A stretch of DNA of 64,000 bases from an uncultured Saprospiraceae bacterium (GTDB lineage: Bacteria > Bacteroidota > Bacteroidia > Chitinophagales > Saprospiraceae). The notes beneath the pieces were generated by a model, which saw nothing but the letters and a program-made list of their open reading frames with translations, ran no database searches and had not been told where the DNA came from. Position numbers and translations under genes: made by a program. Shown one piece after another: positions 8,915-17,400 of the stretch (position 1 is its first letter; each line of letters opens with the position of its first letter). The DNA lies in NCBI GenBank assembly GCA_937951615.1, contig CALFBH010000060.1, positions 1 to 64,000 of the forward strand. The letters are read 5' to 3'.

Positions 8915-10389
8915 TGATGAATACTAAAACAATAATTATTTCCATCGGTCTTATATTCCTTACCAGTCTTTATGTACTCGCACAGGAAGAATATAACCAG
9001 AAAGATTTGACGGATTATGCCAGCTATATTGCCACACAAACCAATCAGGATTATTTCGATGAGCATGACCATGAGTTATGGCATGATTACCTCAATCGTC
9101 CGCATCCAAATGTTGCGACTATTAATACTTACTTTGAAGAAGCTGCGGCTGAATTTGGTATTCCGGCAGATTTGCTAAAAGTCATTGGTCAGATCGAAAA
9201 CAACTGGACACAGATAGGTCCATCCATTGATAGAGGCTGGGGCATTATGCACCTCGTGGACAATTCGTACTGCAACACGCTGGATGAAGCTGCGACATTA
9301 ATTGAGGTATCAAAAGATGTTTTAAAAGATGATGCCAAACAAAACATCAGAGGCGCAGCGGCATTATTAGCTAAATATTACGACGAAACAGGCAAAGGCA
9401 AAACGGAATGGGAAAAATGGTTTGATGCAGCCAAAAGATTCTCTGGGCTGATTAATGAACGCTTGCGAATACAACAGGCAAAGCGGTATTTTAATACGCT
9501 GAAAAGCGGTATCAGTAGCACAACCGTCTGGAACGAAACCATTATAATTAACGCCAAGTCAGACTTATACATTCCTGAAACATCAATAGAAAAAGCGATA
9601 AATTCCGCAGATTATCCACCTGCAATAGACAACATTATTAGTACCTGTCCTGGTAATGACAATTTCGGATCTGGAAGAAATTCCGCTATTAACACCTGGG
9701 TCAATCACTGGATTGGAGTAGGAACTTATGCCGGGGCAATAAGCTATTTTCACACCTGCCCATGTGATAGATTTTTTACTCCAGGAAGTTCTTGTGCAGC
9801 GAACCCATGCAACTGCCCTTCGTCGGCACATTTTGTTATTGCTAATAATGGAGAAATCACCCAAACCGTAGCTGTCGCCAATACTGCTTACCATGCAGGT
9901 GCATCAGGCTATAATAATAATGGCCCCTCTATTGGAATAGAACATGAAGCAACAGCCTCTAATCCCGGACTCTGGAACTCTGTCCCCATGCTGACAGCCT
10001 CTACAGATATGGCTTGTTATTTTTTGGGAATTTATAATATACCAGAGACCAGAAGTCTGCCTGGCATCAGAGAACATAATGAAATGCCAGGAACAAGTAC
10101 ACAATGTGCAGGCACTATACCCTGGACGACCTGGATGGGCATGCTGGACGATTGCCTGAATGGAACTTCCTGCCCCGCTAATCAAACCATCACCACTAAT
10201 TCGACAGGAACCATTCTGGTCGGCGATTACATTATATCATCCGGTGGTGTGGCTGCTGGAAATAGTGCAGTATATGACGCTGGAACACATATTGAATTGA
10301 TTCCCGGTTTTGAAGGACAATCGGGGGCAGTTTTTGAAGGTAAAATAGGCGGCTGTAATGTTCTGCTGACCAATGAGAATGATCAGTAA
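8914..10389 (+). CDS. Secreted N-acetylmuramoyl-L-alanine amidase (Amidase_2) with lysozyme-like N-domain and coathanger tail
   Basis: About 491 residues. The ATG at 8914 is preferred over the TTG three bases upstream because it makes a TGATG stop/start junction with fibre 3. A signal peptide covers about 1-24. Residues about 75-190 resemble a transglycosylase/lysozyme-like fold (FGIPADLLKVIGQIENNW, GWGIMHLVDN). Residues about 240-420 are an Amidase_2/PGRP-like domain with candidate zinc ligands in AISYFHTC and GIREHNEMPG and the IGIEHEA strand. Amidases of this type release stem peptides from glycan, producing the substrate SpoIID enzymes need. The C-terminal tail has ELIPGFEGQSGAVFEGK and IGGC, like the M23 and SpoIID proteins, but with eleven extra residues after the Cys pair region. 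Confidence 0.85.
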   Translation: MMNTKTIIISIGLIFLTSLYVLAQEEYNQKDLTDYASYIATQTNQDYFDEHDHELWHDYLNRPHPNVATINTYFEEAAAEFGIPADLLKVIGQIENNWTQIGPSIDRGWGIMHLVDNSYCNTLDEAATLIEVSKDVLKDDAKQNIRGAAALLAKYYDETGKGKTEWEKWFDAAKRFSGLINERLRIQQAKRYFNTLKSGISSTTVWNETIIINAKSDLYIPETSIEKAINSADYPPAIDNIISTCPGNDNFGSGRNSAINTWVNHWIGVGTYAGAISYFHTCPCDRFFTPGSSCAANPCNCPSSAHFVIANNGEITQTVAVANTAYHAGASGYNNNGPSIGIEHEATASNPGLWNSVPMLTASTDMACYFLGIYNIPETRSLPGIREHNEMPGTSTQCAGTIPWTTWMGMLDDCLNGTSCPANQTITTNSTGTILVGDYIISSGGVAAGNSAVYDAGTHIELIPGFEGQSGAVFEGKIGGCNVLLTNENDQ

Positions 10390-10832
10390 TCGTCAAATTC
10401 AATCGTAGGTGCTTAACCCAAGTTGAATATGTAGCCCCCAAATTTTATCAACGCTGGTCAAAGGAGTTTATAGTGTTTATACAATGGTGATTATTTTGCG
10501 AAGCAAAATACGTTTTTATCAAACCTGTGTATTACAAATTGCACTTTCTCTATCGCCCATGGTTAAAACCATTGGCTACCAAACCATTCGTCGCTATCTT
10601 GACTTGAACAGCCCATTGAAATGACAGCTTTACAAAGTGTCATAGACACGACCTATCTGGTAGCCTACGGTTTCAACCGTGGGCGAATCGAACGGCAAAA
10701 TTGTGCAATTTGAAAATGTAAAATTGGGGGCTACTATTTCAACTTGGGTTAAGTTTATAGGATTCAACTTAGTCGTCAATTTTTGGCAAAATGAGAGAAT
10801 GAATGAATTTACTCATTCTATAATTCATTCAT
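10390..10832. other. Intergenic region filled by a palindromic element
   Basis: No gene. Most of the region is the MITE-like palindrome at 10412-10753. It also contains one TTTTGC-GAA-GCAAAA core (10494-10508) and, at the right end, the left arm of a hairpin that includes the stop codon of the minus-strand gene. Confidence 0.7.
10412..10753. mobile_element. MITE-like non-coding palindromic element
   Basis: The ends are long inverted repeats: 10412-10445 begins CTTAACCCAAGTTGAA and continues with GTAGCCCCCAA, and 10720-10753 is its reverse complement with few mismatches and one 1-nt indel. Nested inside, 10554-10581 and 10658-10685 are 28-nt inverted copies (CGCCCA[T/C]GGTT...GGCTACCA) with 5 differences. 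Pairing continues inward, so the whole 342 bp can fold as one imperfect hairpin. No coding capacity. Such structures are mobilised in trans by transposases (REP/RAYT- or IS-type), but none is encoded here and I see no certain target duplication. Confidence 0.7.
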
Positions 10833-10838
10833 TCACTC
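10793..10838. repeat. Hairpin spanning the stop codon of the DUF6940-like gene
   Basis: Arms 10793-10809 and 10822-10838 pair over 17 bp with one mismatch, built from GAATGAAT words. The minus-strand stop codon (TCA at 10833-10835) lies inside the right arm. Confidence 0.8.
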
Positions 10839-11420
10839 TTCCTTATAAGCCTTGTGATGGTAATACTTAGGCTGGCTATCCAAACGCACATGCAGCCAAT
10901 GCACGCCTGAGCCTTCCGTATTCAGCCACAAAGGATGATTGCCCAATCGCTGTAGTACTGCCCGACCGACTTCTTTCCAGAAATCATCCTGCTGCAATTT
11001 AGGTGCTTTGCGTACAAATGACATCAGATGTGCATAGGCTCCATCTGCCACTAATGGGCATGGAGCGACCAGTGTAGCATCTCTTCCGAGATTGAGAAAA
11101 GTGACTACACGACTCCCCTGGCTATTCTTAAAGTATTGCGAAAAAACATTTCGCTGTGGTGAAGCCCCTGCCAAGTATGAGTGATTGCCGATTACACATT
11201 CAAAGGGGCGACTAAAAGTTGCTCTCGTCACAGGCGGCGTCTCCCAATACATCGCCTCAAAAGGCAGATCTGACAGCAGTCGGTTGAAAAAGGTACAAAA
11301 TCGAGGGCGGGTTTGCCATAAGTTGACCACCTCAGAATAAAGCAGTATCTTTTCGTGCTGAAATAACTCAATAAGGCATTTTTCTTTATCCTCGGTATAT
11401 GTTATTTTTGATGTCCACAT
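10833..11420 (-). CDS. DUF6940-like protein
   Basis: 195 residues starting at the ATG at 11418-11420 (MWTSKITYTE). A longer frame exists to 11525, but its extra 35 residues are encoded by microsatellite and word repeats (His/Thr/Ile runs), so it is rejected. The family-like C-terminus is visible: WLNTEGSGVHWLHVRLD followed by PKYYHH, and the NLGRDATLVAPCP and AYAHLMSFVRKAP blocks. I recall this pattern as DUF6940, a family of unknown function that is soluble and about 200 residues. No signal peptide or membrane segment. It is divergent from the membrane-protein gene at 11518 across a 97-bp repeat-filled gap. Confidence 0.7.
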   Translation of the reverse strand: MWTSKITYTEDKEKCLIELFQHEKILLYSEVVNLWQTRPRFCTFFNRLLSDLPFEAMYWETPPVTRATFSRPFECVIGNHSYLAGASPQRNVFSQYFKNSQGSRVVTFLNLGRDATLVAPCPLVADGAYAHLMSFVRKAPKLQQDDFWKEVGRAVLQRLGNHPLWLNTEGSGVHWLHVRLDSQPKYYHHKAYKEE

Positions 11421-11517
11421 TTGAGTGAATTGAATTGAGTGAATGAATGAATGAATGTGTGTGTGTGTGTGTATTCGTAATTGAGCGATTCGTAATTCGT
11501 AATTAAATAATTCGTAA
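11421..11517. repeat. Microsatellite and word array between divergent genes
   Basis: Contains (GAAT)4 at 11441-11456, directly followed by (GT)8 at 11457-11472, then four copies of a CGTAATT word to 11520. It fills the whole gap between two divergent start codons, so any promoters must lie within or across it. Confidence 0.85.
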
Positions 11518-12027
11518 TTGACCAACAGGCATTTTCAGTTACTTCGTATGTTACTCAACAGAGAGCGCAGGCTGCGTTTGTTGGCTACGGTCATTATGCT
11601 GGGCAGTGGAGCTATTTTTATATGGCTGATGTTTTGCGCGGCCAATACCCGACTGGCAATTATATGTGCTGTGACCAGTATGACTTTGCTCAGTTTGGGT
11701 TTTAAATTTCTGTACGAAACAATGACCTTCTGGCGAGCAGAACAGACCGCTATCTGGCAACTGCTCGAAAATCGTCCGCAGGAAATTGTCTGGGTCTATT
11801 CAGAATTAACAGAAACTTCGCCCTATGGTTTTAAGATTACCAATAGCGGACTCCTATTTTTCAAACTCATTAATGGTGAACAAATCACTTTGAGTGTTCC
11901 TGCTAAATATCTACACGAATTTTCCAGCGCACTCAATCCCGCGCTTCCACACGCCACTTTTGGTTATACTGATGAACGGGCGCAGTGGTATATAGCCAGC
12001 CCTGATTTATTGATTCGGTACGATTGA
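11518..12027 (+). CDS. Small membrane protein, PH-domain-like, unknown function
   Basis: Up to 169 residues if the TTG at 11518 is used. The ATG at 11548 (MLLNRERRLR) gives 159 and is at least as likely, because 11518 lies in repeat sequence. Two hydrophobic segments (about residues 21-39 and 45-63) form a hairpin, followed by a soluble C-terminal half with alternating hydrophobic strands (EIVWVYSEL, GLLFFKLINGE) resembling bacterial PH/YdbS-like domains. No catalytic motif. The gene is followed immediately by a GTCGATG word array that runs to the convergent HIT gene. I do not recognise the family by name. Confidence 0.6.
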   Translation: MTNRHFQLLRMLLNRERRLRLLATVIMLGSGAIFIWLMFCAANTRLAIICAVTSMTLLSLGFKFLYETMTFWRAEQTAIWQLLENRPQEIVWVYSELTETSPYGFKITNSGLLFFKLINGEQITLSVPAKYLHEFSSALNPALPHATFGYTDERAQWYIASPDLLIRYD

Positions 12028-12132
12028 GGTCGATGGTCGATGGTCGATGGTCGATGGTCGAGTACCTTTCGGCACTCGACTACATGCACTTTATGTCCTG
12101 CCTATGGACTATCGACTATGGACTATCGACCA
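12028..12132. repeat. GTCGATGG/CTATGGACTATCGAC hairpin array (A-type)
   Basis: Starts at the base after the TGA of the preceding gene. The left arm is tandem GGTCGAT units (12028-12062). The right arm (12102-12132) is built of CTATGGACTATCGAC units and pairs with it imperfectly. The centre holds a smaller GTCGAGT/ACTCGAC hairpin but lacks the TTTTGC core of other family members. Confidence 0.8.
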
Positions 12133-12137
12133 ACTAT

Positions 12138-12536
12138 TCACTCAGCGATTTGTCCACTAATCTGCTCCACAATATCTTTAAATTCTTCGGGTGTAAATTT
12201 TAGCTTAGGATGTGCAAAGGAGAAATCCTGCATGGAGTTAAGTGGAATCAGATGAACATGCGCATGAGGTACTTCCAACCCGACAACTGCCACCGAAATA
12301 CGTTGACAAGGAATGACGATTTTTATTGCTTTGGCAACTTTTTTTGCAAAAATATGTAAGCCAGATAATGTGTCATCATCCAAATCAAAAATATAATCTG
12401 TTTCCTGTTTTGAAATGACCAATGTATGCCCTTTCGCTACTGGATTAATATCCAGAAAAGCCAGATATTTATCGGACTCTGCTACCTTATAACAAGGTAT
12501 TTCACCATTTATAATTCGGGTAAATATAGTGGGCAT
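12138..12536 (-). CDS. HIT family (histidine triad) hydrolase
   Basis: 132 residues. The histidine triad HAHVHLIP lies near residue 90-97, and the N-terminal block IFTRIINGEIPCYKV is typical of the Hint/HinT branch, which hydrolyses nucleoside phosphoramidates or similar alpha-phosphate nucleotide derivatives in the cytoplasm. Usual family length is 110-140 residues. It starts 10 bp downstream of greA on the same strand, so the two are probably one transcript; this order is common in Bacteroidota. It runs convergently into the membrane-protein gene at 11518, with the A-type repeat array between them. Confidence 0.92.
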   Translation of the reverse strand: MPTIFTRIINGEIPCYKVAESDKYLAFLDINPVAKGHTLVISKQETDYIFDLDDDTLSGLHIFAKKVAKAIKIVIPCQRISVAVVGLEVPHAHVHLIPLNSMQDFSFAHPKLKFTPEEFKDIVEQISGQIAE

Positions 12537-12546
12537 AGGCTGTTGC

Positions 12547-13023
12547 TTACAGGTTCATTGAAATATCAAGAATCTCGAAACTCATCGTAGTCCGTGGCGT
12601 GACAACTTCGGCAATATCTCCAATCTTCTTACCCAACAAGCTGCTGCCTATCGGAGAAGTCACGGATATTCTTTTGGTCGCAATATTGGCTTCTGCTTCT
12701 GATACCAGCATATAGCTAAATTCTTTGCCGCTTTTGGTATTCTTGATTTTCACCGTAGCCAGCACACGAACTTGCGAAGTATCGACATCTTCTGGTTTTA
12801 GGATACGCGCATTCACGAGCACCATACTCATATTATTGATCTTGAGTTCGAGTAAACCCTGTGCGTCTTTGGCAGCATCGTATTCTGCATTTTCCGACAG
12901 GTCGCCTTTTTCTCTCGCTTCCGCAATTGCTTTTGAGACCTCTGCTCTACCCTCACTTTTCAAATATTCCAATTCCTTGATTATCTTATCATACCCTTCC
13001 TGAGTTAAATAGTTATATGCCAT
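12547..13023 (-). CDS. greA: Transcription elongation factor GreA
   Basis: 158 residues from the ATG at 13021-13023 (MAYNYLTQEGYDK). The upstream in-frame extension to 13110 runs through hairpin sequence and is rejected because it exceeds the usual 155-160 residues. The N-terminal coiled coil is visible (LEYLKSEGRAEVSKAIAEAREKGDLSENAEYDAAKDAQ), shown by its key acidic tip residues Asp-Leu-Ser-Glu-Asn-Ala-Glu-Tyr. The C-terminal FKBP-like domain has SPIGSSLLGKKIGD. GreA stimulates RNA polymerase cleavage of backtracked transcripts. It is followed after 10 bp by the HIT gene and preceded by four consecutive hairpins (13057-13243). Confidence 0.96.
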   Translation of the reverse strand: MAYNYLTQEGYDKIIKELEYLKSEGRAEVSKAIAEAREKGDLSENAEYDAAKDAQGLLELKINNMSMVLVNARILKPEDVDTSQVRVLATVKIKNTKSGKEFSYMLVSEAEANIATKRISVTSPIGSSLLGKKIGDIAEVVTPRTTMSFEILDISMNL

Positions 13024-13056
13024 GATTTTTTGTTGAAAACGTAAAATTCTAAAATA

Positions 13057-13243
13057 AAAAGTACCTGACTTTAATGTGGTACTTTTAGATACCAAACGGT
13101 CAGATTCCAACGAAATCTGACCGTCTGATCATTCTAATAAAACGAGAAGAACGTTCCTTTTTACTTAGAAACGTTCTTCTTATGTAGCAAATTTACAAAA
13201 ATAATTATAACCTGTCAAGTTTTATGCTAAGACCTGACAGGTT
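13057..13243. repeat. Four consecutive hairpins upstream of greA
   Basis: Four separate inverted repeats in 187 bp: 13057-13065/13078-13086 (AAAAGTACC), 13096-13106/13114-13124 (ACGGTCAGATT), 13145-13155/13170-13180 (AGAAGAACGTT) and 13209-13217/13235-13243 (AACCTGTCA). Each stem is perfect over 9-11 bp. The last, nearest the stop of the PorV-like gene and followed by T-rich sequence on the minus strand, is the best candidate terminator. The others lie in the greA leader. Confidence 0.8.
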
Positions 13244-13259
13244 TTGTAAATCTATCCAG

Positions 13260-14321
13260 TTATATTGCAAGGCGAATACCTATTGCATGTGTGCCATTGA
13301 ATGGGTTGGTTGATTTATAAGAATAGTCTATACCAAACTTAGACTCACTGTCTTTCTTGAAGGGTACCTGAAGCGTTGCACCTGCCGCTAAGCCAGTGTG
13401 TACATTGGTGCGTTTTGCATCATCTGTAATCCCATCTTCATAGCGAAAACCTGCGCGAATCATGAACATTTCATTGAAAGCATACTCTAATCCGAGACCA
13501 AATTGATCTTTGCTGTATGAATTAGAGGTGAAGGCTGCCATAATGCTCACGCGTTGCTTGTCTTCAGAAAATTTCATGTCGTAACCGACACCTATATTAA
13601 AGACTGAAGGAAGGTCGAAAGTACGAATACGTGATTCCGCAGTATAAGACTCATTTCCGTTTACGGGATTGAGTGTACTGGAAGGCGAAGTCGTTGTATA
13701 AGCGAAACCCGTTCCTTTATATTTCATCGGTACGCCAATATTACGTAAGCTGATACCAATATTCAATCCGCCAGTATTGTATTGTAGTCCTGCATCAAAA
13801 GCAAGTCCTGTAGCACTTACATCACTTGTTCCCTGTTCAGAGATTAAGCGTGTTGTAAATCCTACGCTGATGCGCTCAGAGAAAGCATGTGCATAACCGA
13901 TACCCAGATTGAAAAATAAAGGTTCAAAACTAACTCCGTTACCTTCAGGCTGATTCACAGTTGTCACAGGTATTTCACCAAAATCAACAGCCATGATAGA
14001 AAGCCCTAAAACGCCATTTTCACCAATGCGTTGTCCTACACCCAGTCCGTTCAGGCGAATATCAGACCCCTGCATATAGAATGTATTGGCAATGCTCAAT
14101 TCTGTTTTATTGATACCAGTAAGTCCTGCCGGATTGATTCGCAGTGCATCAAGTCCTTTCACATGTCCAATGCCCAGACCATATAAGCCCGAACTTCTTG
14201 CCCAGGGATTCAGCAGCAGTTCATAAGCCCCTGCCTGTCCCTGTCTGTCGGGGTTGCCTGCTTCCATATCGAAAGCAAAGACGGTTAATAATATAAAAGA
14301 TAAAACTAAATATTTTTTCAT
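13260..14321 (-). CDS. PorV/PorQ-family outer-membrane beta-barrel
   Basis: 353 residues, signal peptide about 1-21 (ends EAG/NP). Sequence features match the PorV/PorQ family: an early LLNPWARSSGLYGLG block, GLDALRINPAGL (about residue 55-66), repeated amphipathic strands, and a final strand ending IGIRLAI. PorV shuttles T9SS cargo from the translocon to the attachment complex, and PorQ has a related role. This copy lies 94 bp downstream of a giant T9SS-tailed protein and a TonB-dependent receptor on the same strand. It is more likely a cargo-specific relative than the general PorV, but that is inference. The intercistronic gap holds a strong hairpin (14372-14404) that may reduce read-through. 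Confidence 0.8.
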   Translation of the reverse strand: MKKYLVLSFILLTVFAFDMEAGNPDRQGQAGAYELLLNPWARSSGLYGLGIGHVKGLDALRINPAGLTGINKTELSIANTFYMQGSDIRLNGLGVGQRIGENGVLGLSIMAVDFGEIPVTTVNQPEGNGVSFEPLFFNLGIGYAHAFSERISVGFTTRLISEQGTSDVSATGLAFDAGLQYNTGGLNIGISLRNIGVPMKYKGTGFAYTTTSPSSTLNPVNGNESYTAESRIRTFDLPSVFNIGVGYDMKFSEDKQRVSIMAAFTSNSYSKDQFGLGLEYAFNEMFMIRAGFRYEDGITDDAKRTNVHTGLAAGATLQVPFKKDSESKFGIDYSYKSTNPFNGTHAIGIRLAI

Positions 14322-14371
14322 GTCAATGGTTTTATAATTGGACTTTTGACAAAGTCTATATATTTTTTAAT

Positions 14372-14404
14372 GACCATTGAACGGTATGTTACCGTTCAAT
14401 GGTC
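14372..14404. terminator. Strong intercistronic hairpin before the PorV/PorQ-like gene
   Basis: A perfect 15-bp stem (14372-14386 with 14390-14404, GACCATTGAACGGTA) and a 3-nt loop. It sits between the stop of the 1308-residue gene and the PorV-like start. There is no clean T tract on the minus strand, so attenuation or mRNA-end stabilisation is as likely as full termination. Confidence 0.75.
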
Positions 14405-14415
14405 TTAATAATTTT

Positions 14416-17400
14416 CTATAATCCAGTCGCATCAAATTCGCGGACACCACCAAACCACTTAATCACTTTTTCTCCAAGCCCGGAAGCACTAGCATCAATA
14501 TGGATGATATACACCCCACTCGACACTGTAATTCCGCTGGCGTTTTTCAAATCCCATTCTTGAGAAGTAATCAACTGGCTAGAGCCTCTTCCAGGAGACG
14601 CCTGTGCATCGCGATTATAACGACGAATCAGATGACCATCCAGAGAGTAGATAGAAATAGTCGCCTTAGGTGGCAAATTCGTGATTTTTACTCGCTGATC
14701 AAATTCAGAAATCTCATACGGAGAGAAACCATAATATGGATTCGGTACTGCACGAATCAGGTCTAAGGCTTTCTCTGCTACTTCTGCATCTTCAATAGTC
14801 GCATCCAAAGCATTATCAATAGTAAACTGGTATTTTGGATAACCATTATTTGTCGTAATAGAATCAGTCACCTGAAACGGATTATCGACACGCAATTTAA
14901 AGCTAACATCATTTGGAATCAAACCATCTTCGATAGACAATAACGGCTCGGTCGGTACTGGTGCAGATACCCAGGAAAGATCGGCCCACGGGCGAGCTTT
15001 AAGAAATGGCACAGGATTGTCCAAGTCTGTTCTAATAGCCGCACACTCATCATAAGGTGTATTGGAAACGTAGATATAATGCTGTGCTCCATAAGATAAC
15101 TCAATCAATGAACCTGTAAGTTGATCAACTATGGCTTCGTAAGTAGAAGGATTCCAAATCATATCGCCTCCTGTTACGTCGGGAATGGTCGGGAAATCGC
15201 CATTGAAAAAAGTATTTTCCCCAAAGAAAATATTCAGGCGTTCGCCAGTCTCTACATTAACAGCATAACCAGGAAACCAGGACATACCTGTACCTGTACC
15301 ATCATCTTGTCCATCTTTACCAACTGATGCTGCACTACGTACACCATACTGTCCAGCAGCCGCATCGGGGTTGAAACCTAACTCAGCTTCGTAGTAGCTG
15401 GAGAAAGTATTCACCACTACACAACGGCTCCACTTAGATTTATCGGAAGTCAGCACCACATCGACATTGGCCATCTGCTTGATGCGGGCACGATCATTTT
15501 GATTTTGTAAAGTCCCAATAGTAGAAGAGAATGAACCTGTAGGGAATGGTGTCAGGTAATAATCTGTTCCAGTCACTGTAGCTACATTATCAGGATCTGC
15601 CGCAGAAGTCGTTAGGAAAAATGGATACCAAGAACTTTCCAAAACATTGCCATATACGTTATTCGGGTCTTTTGCTTCATCTGGCTCACCTGTACCTGTT
15701 TTGACGAAGTTGGTCATCCAGGCAGTATTAATCTCATTATCAGACATTGCACCGTACCACGGAGCGTCTGGGTTGGCATATTCTGCTCTTGCACCTACAT
15801 AACCATTGGTAAAGAATTCATTCTCAAAAACTTCATCCGTTTGTTCAAAGGTAATAGAGATACCTAATTCTGGGATCAATTGCTCATAAGGCGTACCCAC
15901 AGCTTTTTCGCTGGTCACAGAAACACCATTGCCTTCCAGTACCCAGGATATGGGATTTGTCAATTCGCTGTCTGTCAAATCACCATCTTCAAGACTGACG
16001 GTATATGTACCTCCTTTTAGCGCGAGCGGATCATATACTTTTACTATAAATGGTCCTGCATTTTCTTTGTACGTAATTTCATCCTGTGTAGTATTGGCTA
16101 TAATAGCATCAATAGATTCCTGTGTCAAATCAAGGAAGTTGCCGCCCATACCTTCTCCGTCAAAACGAGTGATTTGAGCCACATCGCCATAATTAGCATT
16201 GACAACTGTACCGCCAAATTCAGGATTATTCAAGTGTGGAATACCTGTGTAAGTTTCAATATTTCGACGTCCCTGCAAATAAGCTTGTTGCTGTGTATTT
16301 AATGGATCACCTGGATCAAATTCGTCATAATTATTATAAGCATAAGCAATTGCTGTAAAGTAGTATTTCTTGTGATTGACCAGACGGGCATCACCTACCG
16401 CAAATTTATCATCAAGGATACGGAAAGAGTGGCGAATACCCGCATCTTCTCCATCTACTTTAATGACGGGCACAAAAACATCATTCACACCTTCTTCATC
16501 AAAAGGCTCATAATTGACGATTTTAGCAACACCATCACGAATATCAACATTTGCTACCACCTTCGCTTCATCACAATCATTAAAATTATCACAAGGCACT
16601 GTTGGTGCAGCTAATTGATAAATCACATAGCCCTGGAAAGCATAAACAGAATCTTGATATCCAGGAGGAATTAATGGATCAAACTCAAAATAATCTTCGT
16701 TTGCATTATTAGAACCTGGCGCATTCGAAATAGTAAGAATCAATTCACGATCCAGTTCGATAACAGAAACATCTGGTGCATCTGGTCCATCAACAATATC
16801 AAAACAACTATCAAATAAACCCTGTGCTACACGGTCAGCATTCAATAATTTACTGAATGAAGGACAAGGGTAAGCTACGTTAGACACCCAAACCGCACCA
16901 ACGATAACTTCATTAGTTGTACCTGGATCAAGTGTAAATGGTCCTGAAGACTGTACAAAACGACGATCATCCGGTGGGTTACTTTCTGTACATTCCGACC
17001 ATGCAGAAGAAGAGTTGTCAGACGGTTCACTGGGGAACATATACGCCGTTGGTCCTGTCCCTTGCTGATAACCATTACCTCCAAATTCAATTGGAGAATC
17101 ATCTTTCCAGAAACCGGATAAATAGCCGTAGAAATCCTCTGCTTCTTCTGGGTTACCTTGCACAGAGAAATCATTATTATAATAAACAAAAGCCCCCATG
17201 CCCAATTCATTGCCATTCTCATCTTTTGGTCCACGGAAATAATCCACACCTAGCATTGGTACTTGCGTACCATAACCATTTACGAAACCATCAAATGACG
17301 GACAATCTGGATCAGTTGCTTCACCATTATAAACAATACCCAGTGCTTCATCTACTTGACAACCCACATAATCATTATTCCAACATCCTAAATCTGGATC

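Noticed and set aside
1596-10389. Prophage or phage-tail-like particle
   Set aside because: Fibre-like proteins have Sec signal peptides and there are no sheath, tube, baseplate, capsid, terminase or integrase genes.
11421-11525. N-terminal extension of the DUF6940-like protein
   Set aside because: The extra 35 residues are low-complexity and encoded entirely by GAAT/GT/CGTAATT repeats; the family N-terminus starts at 11420.
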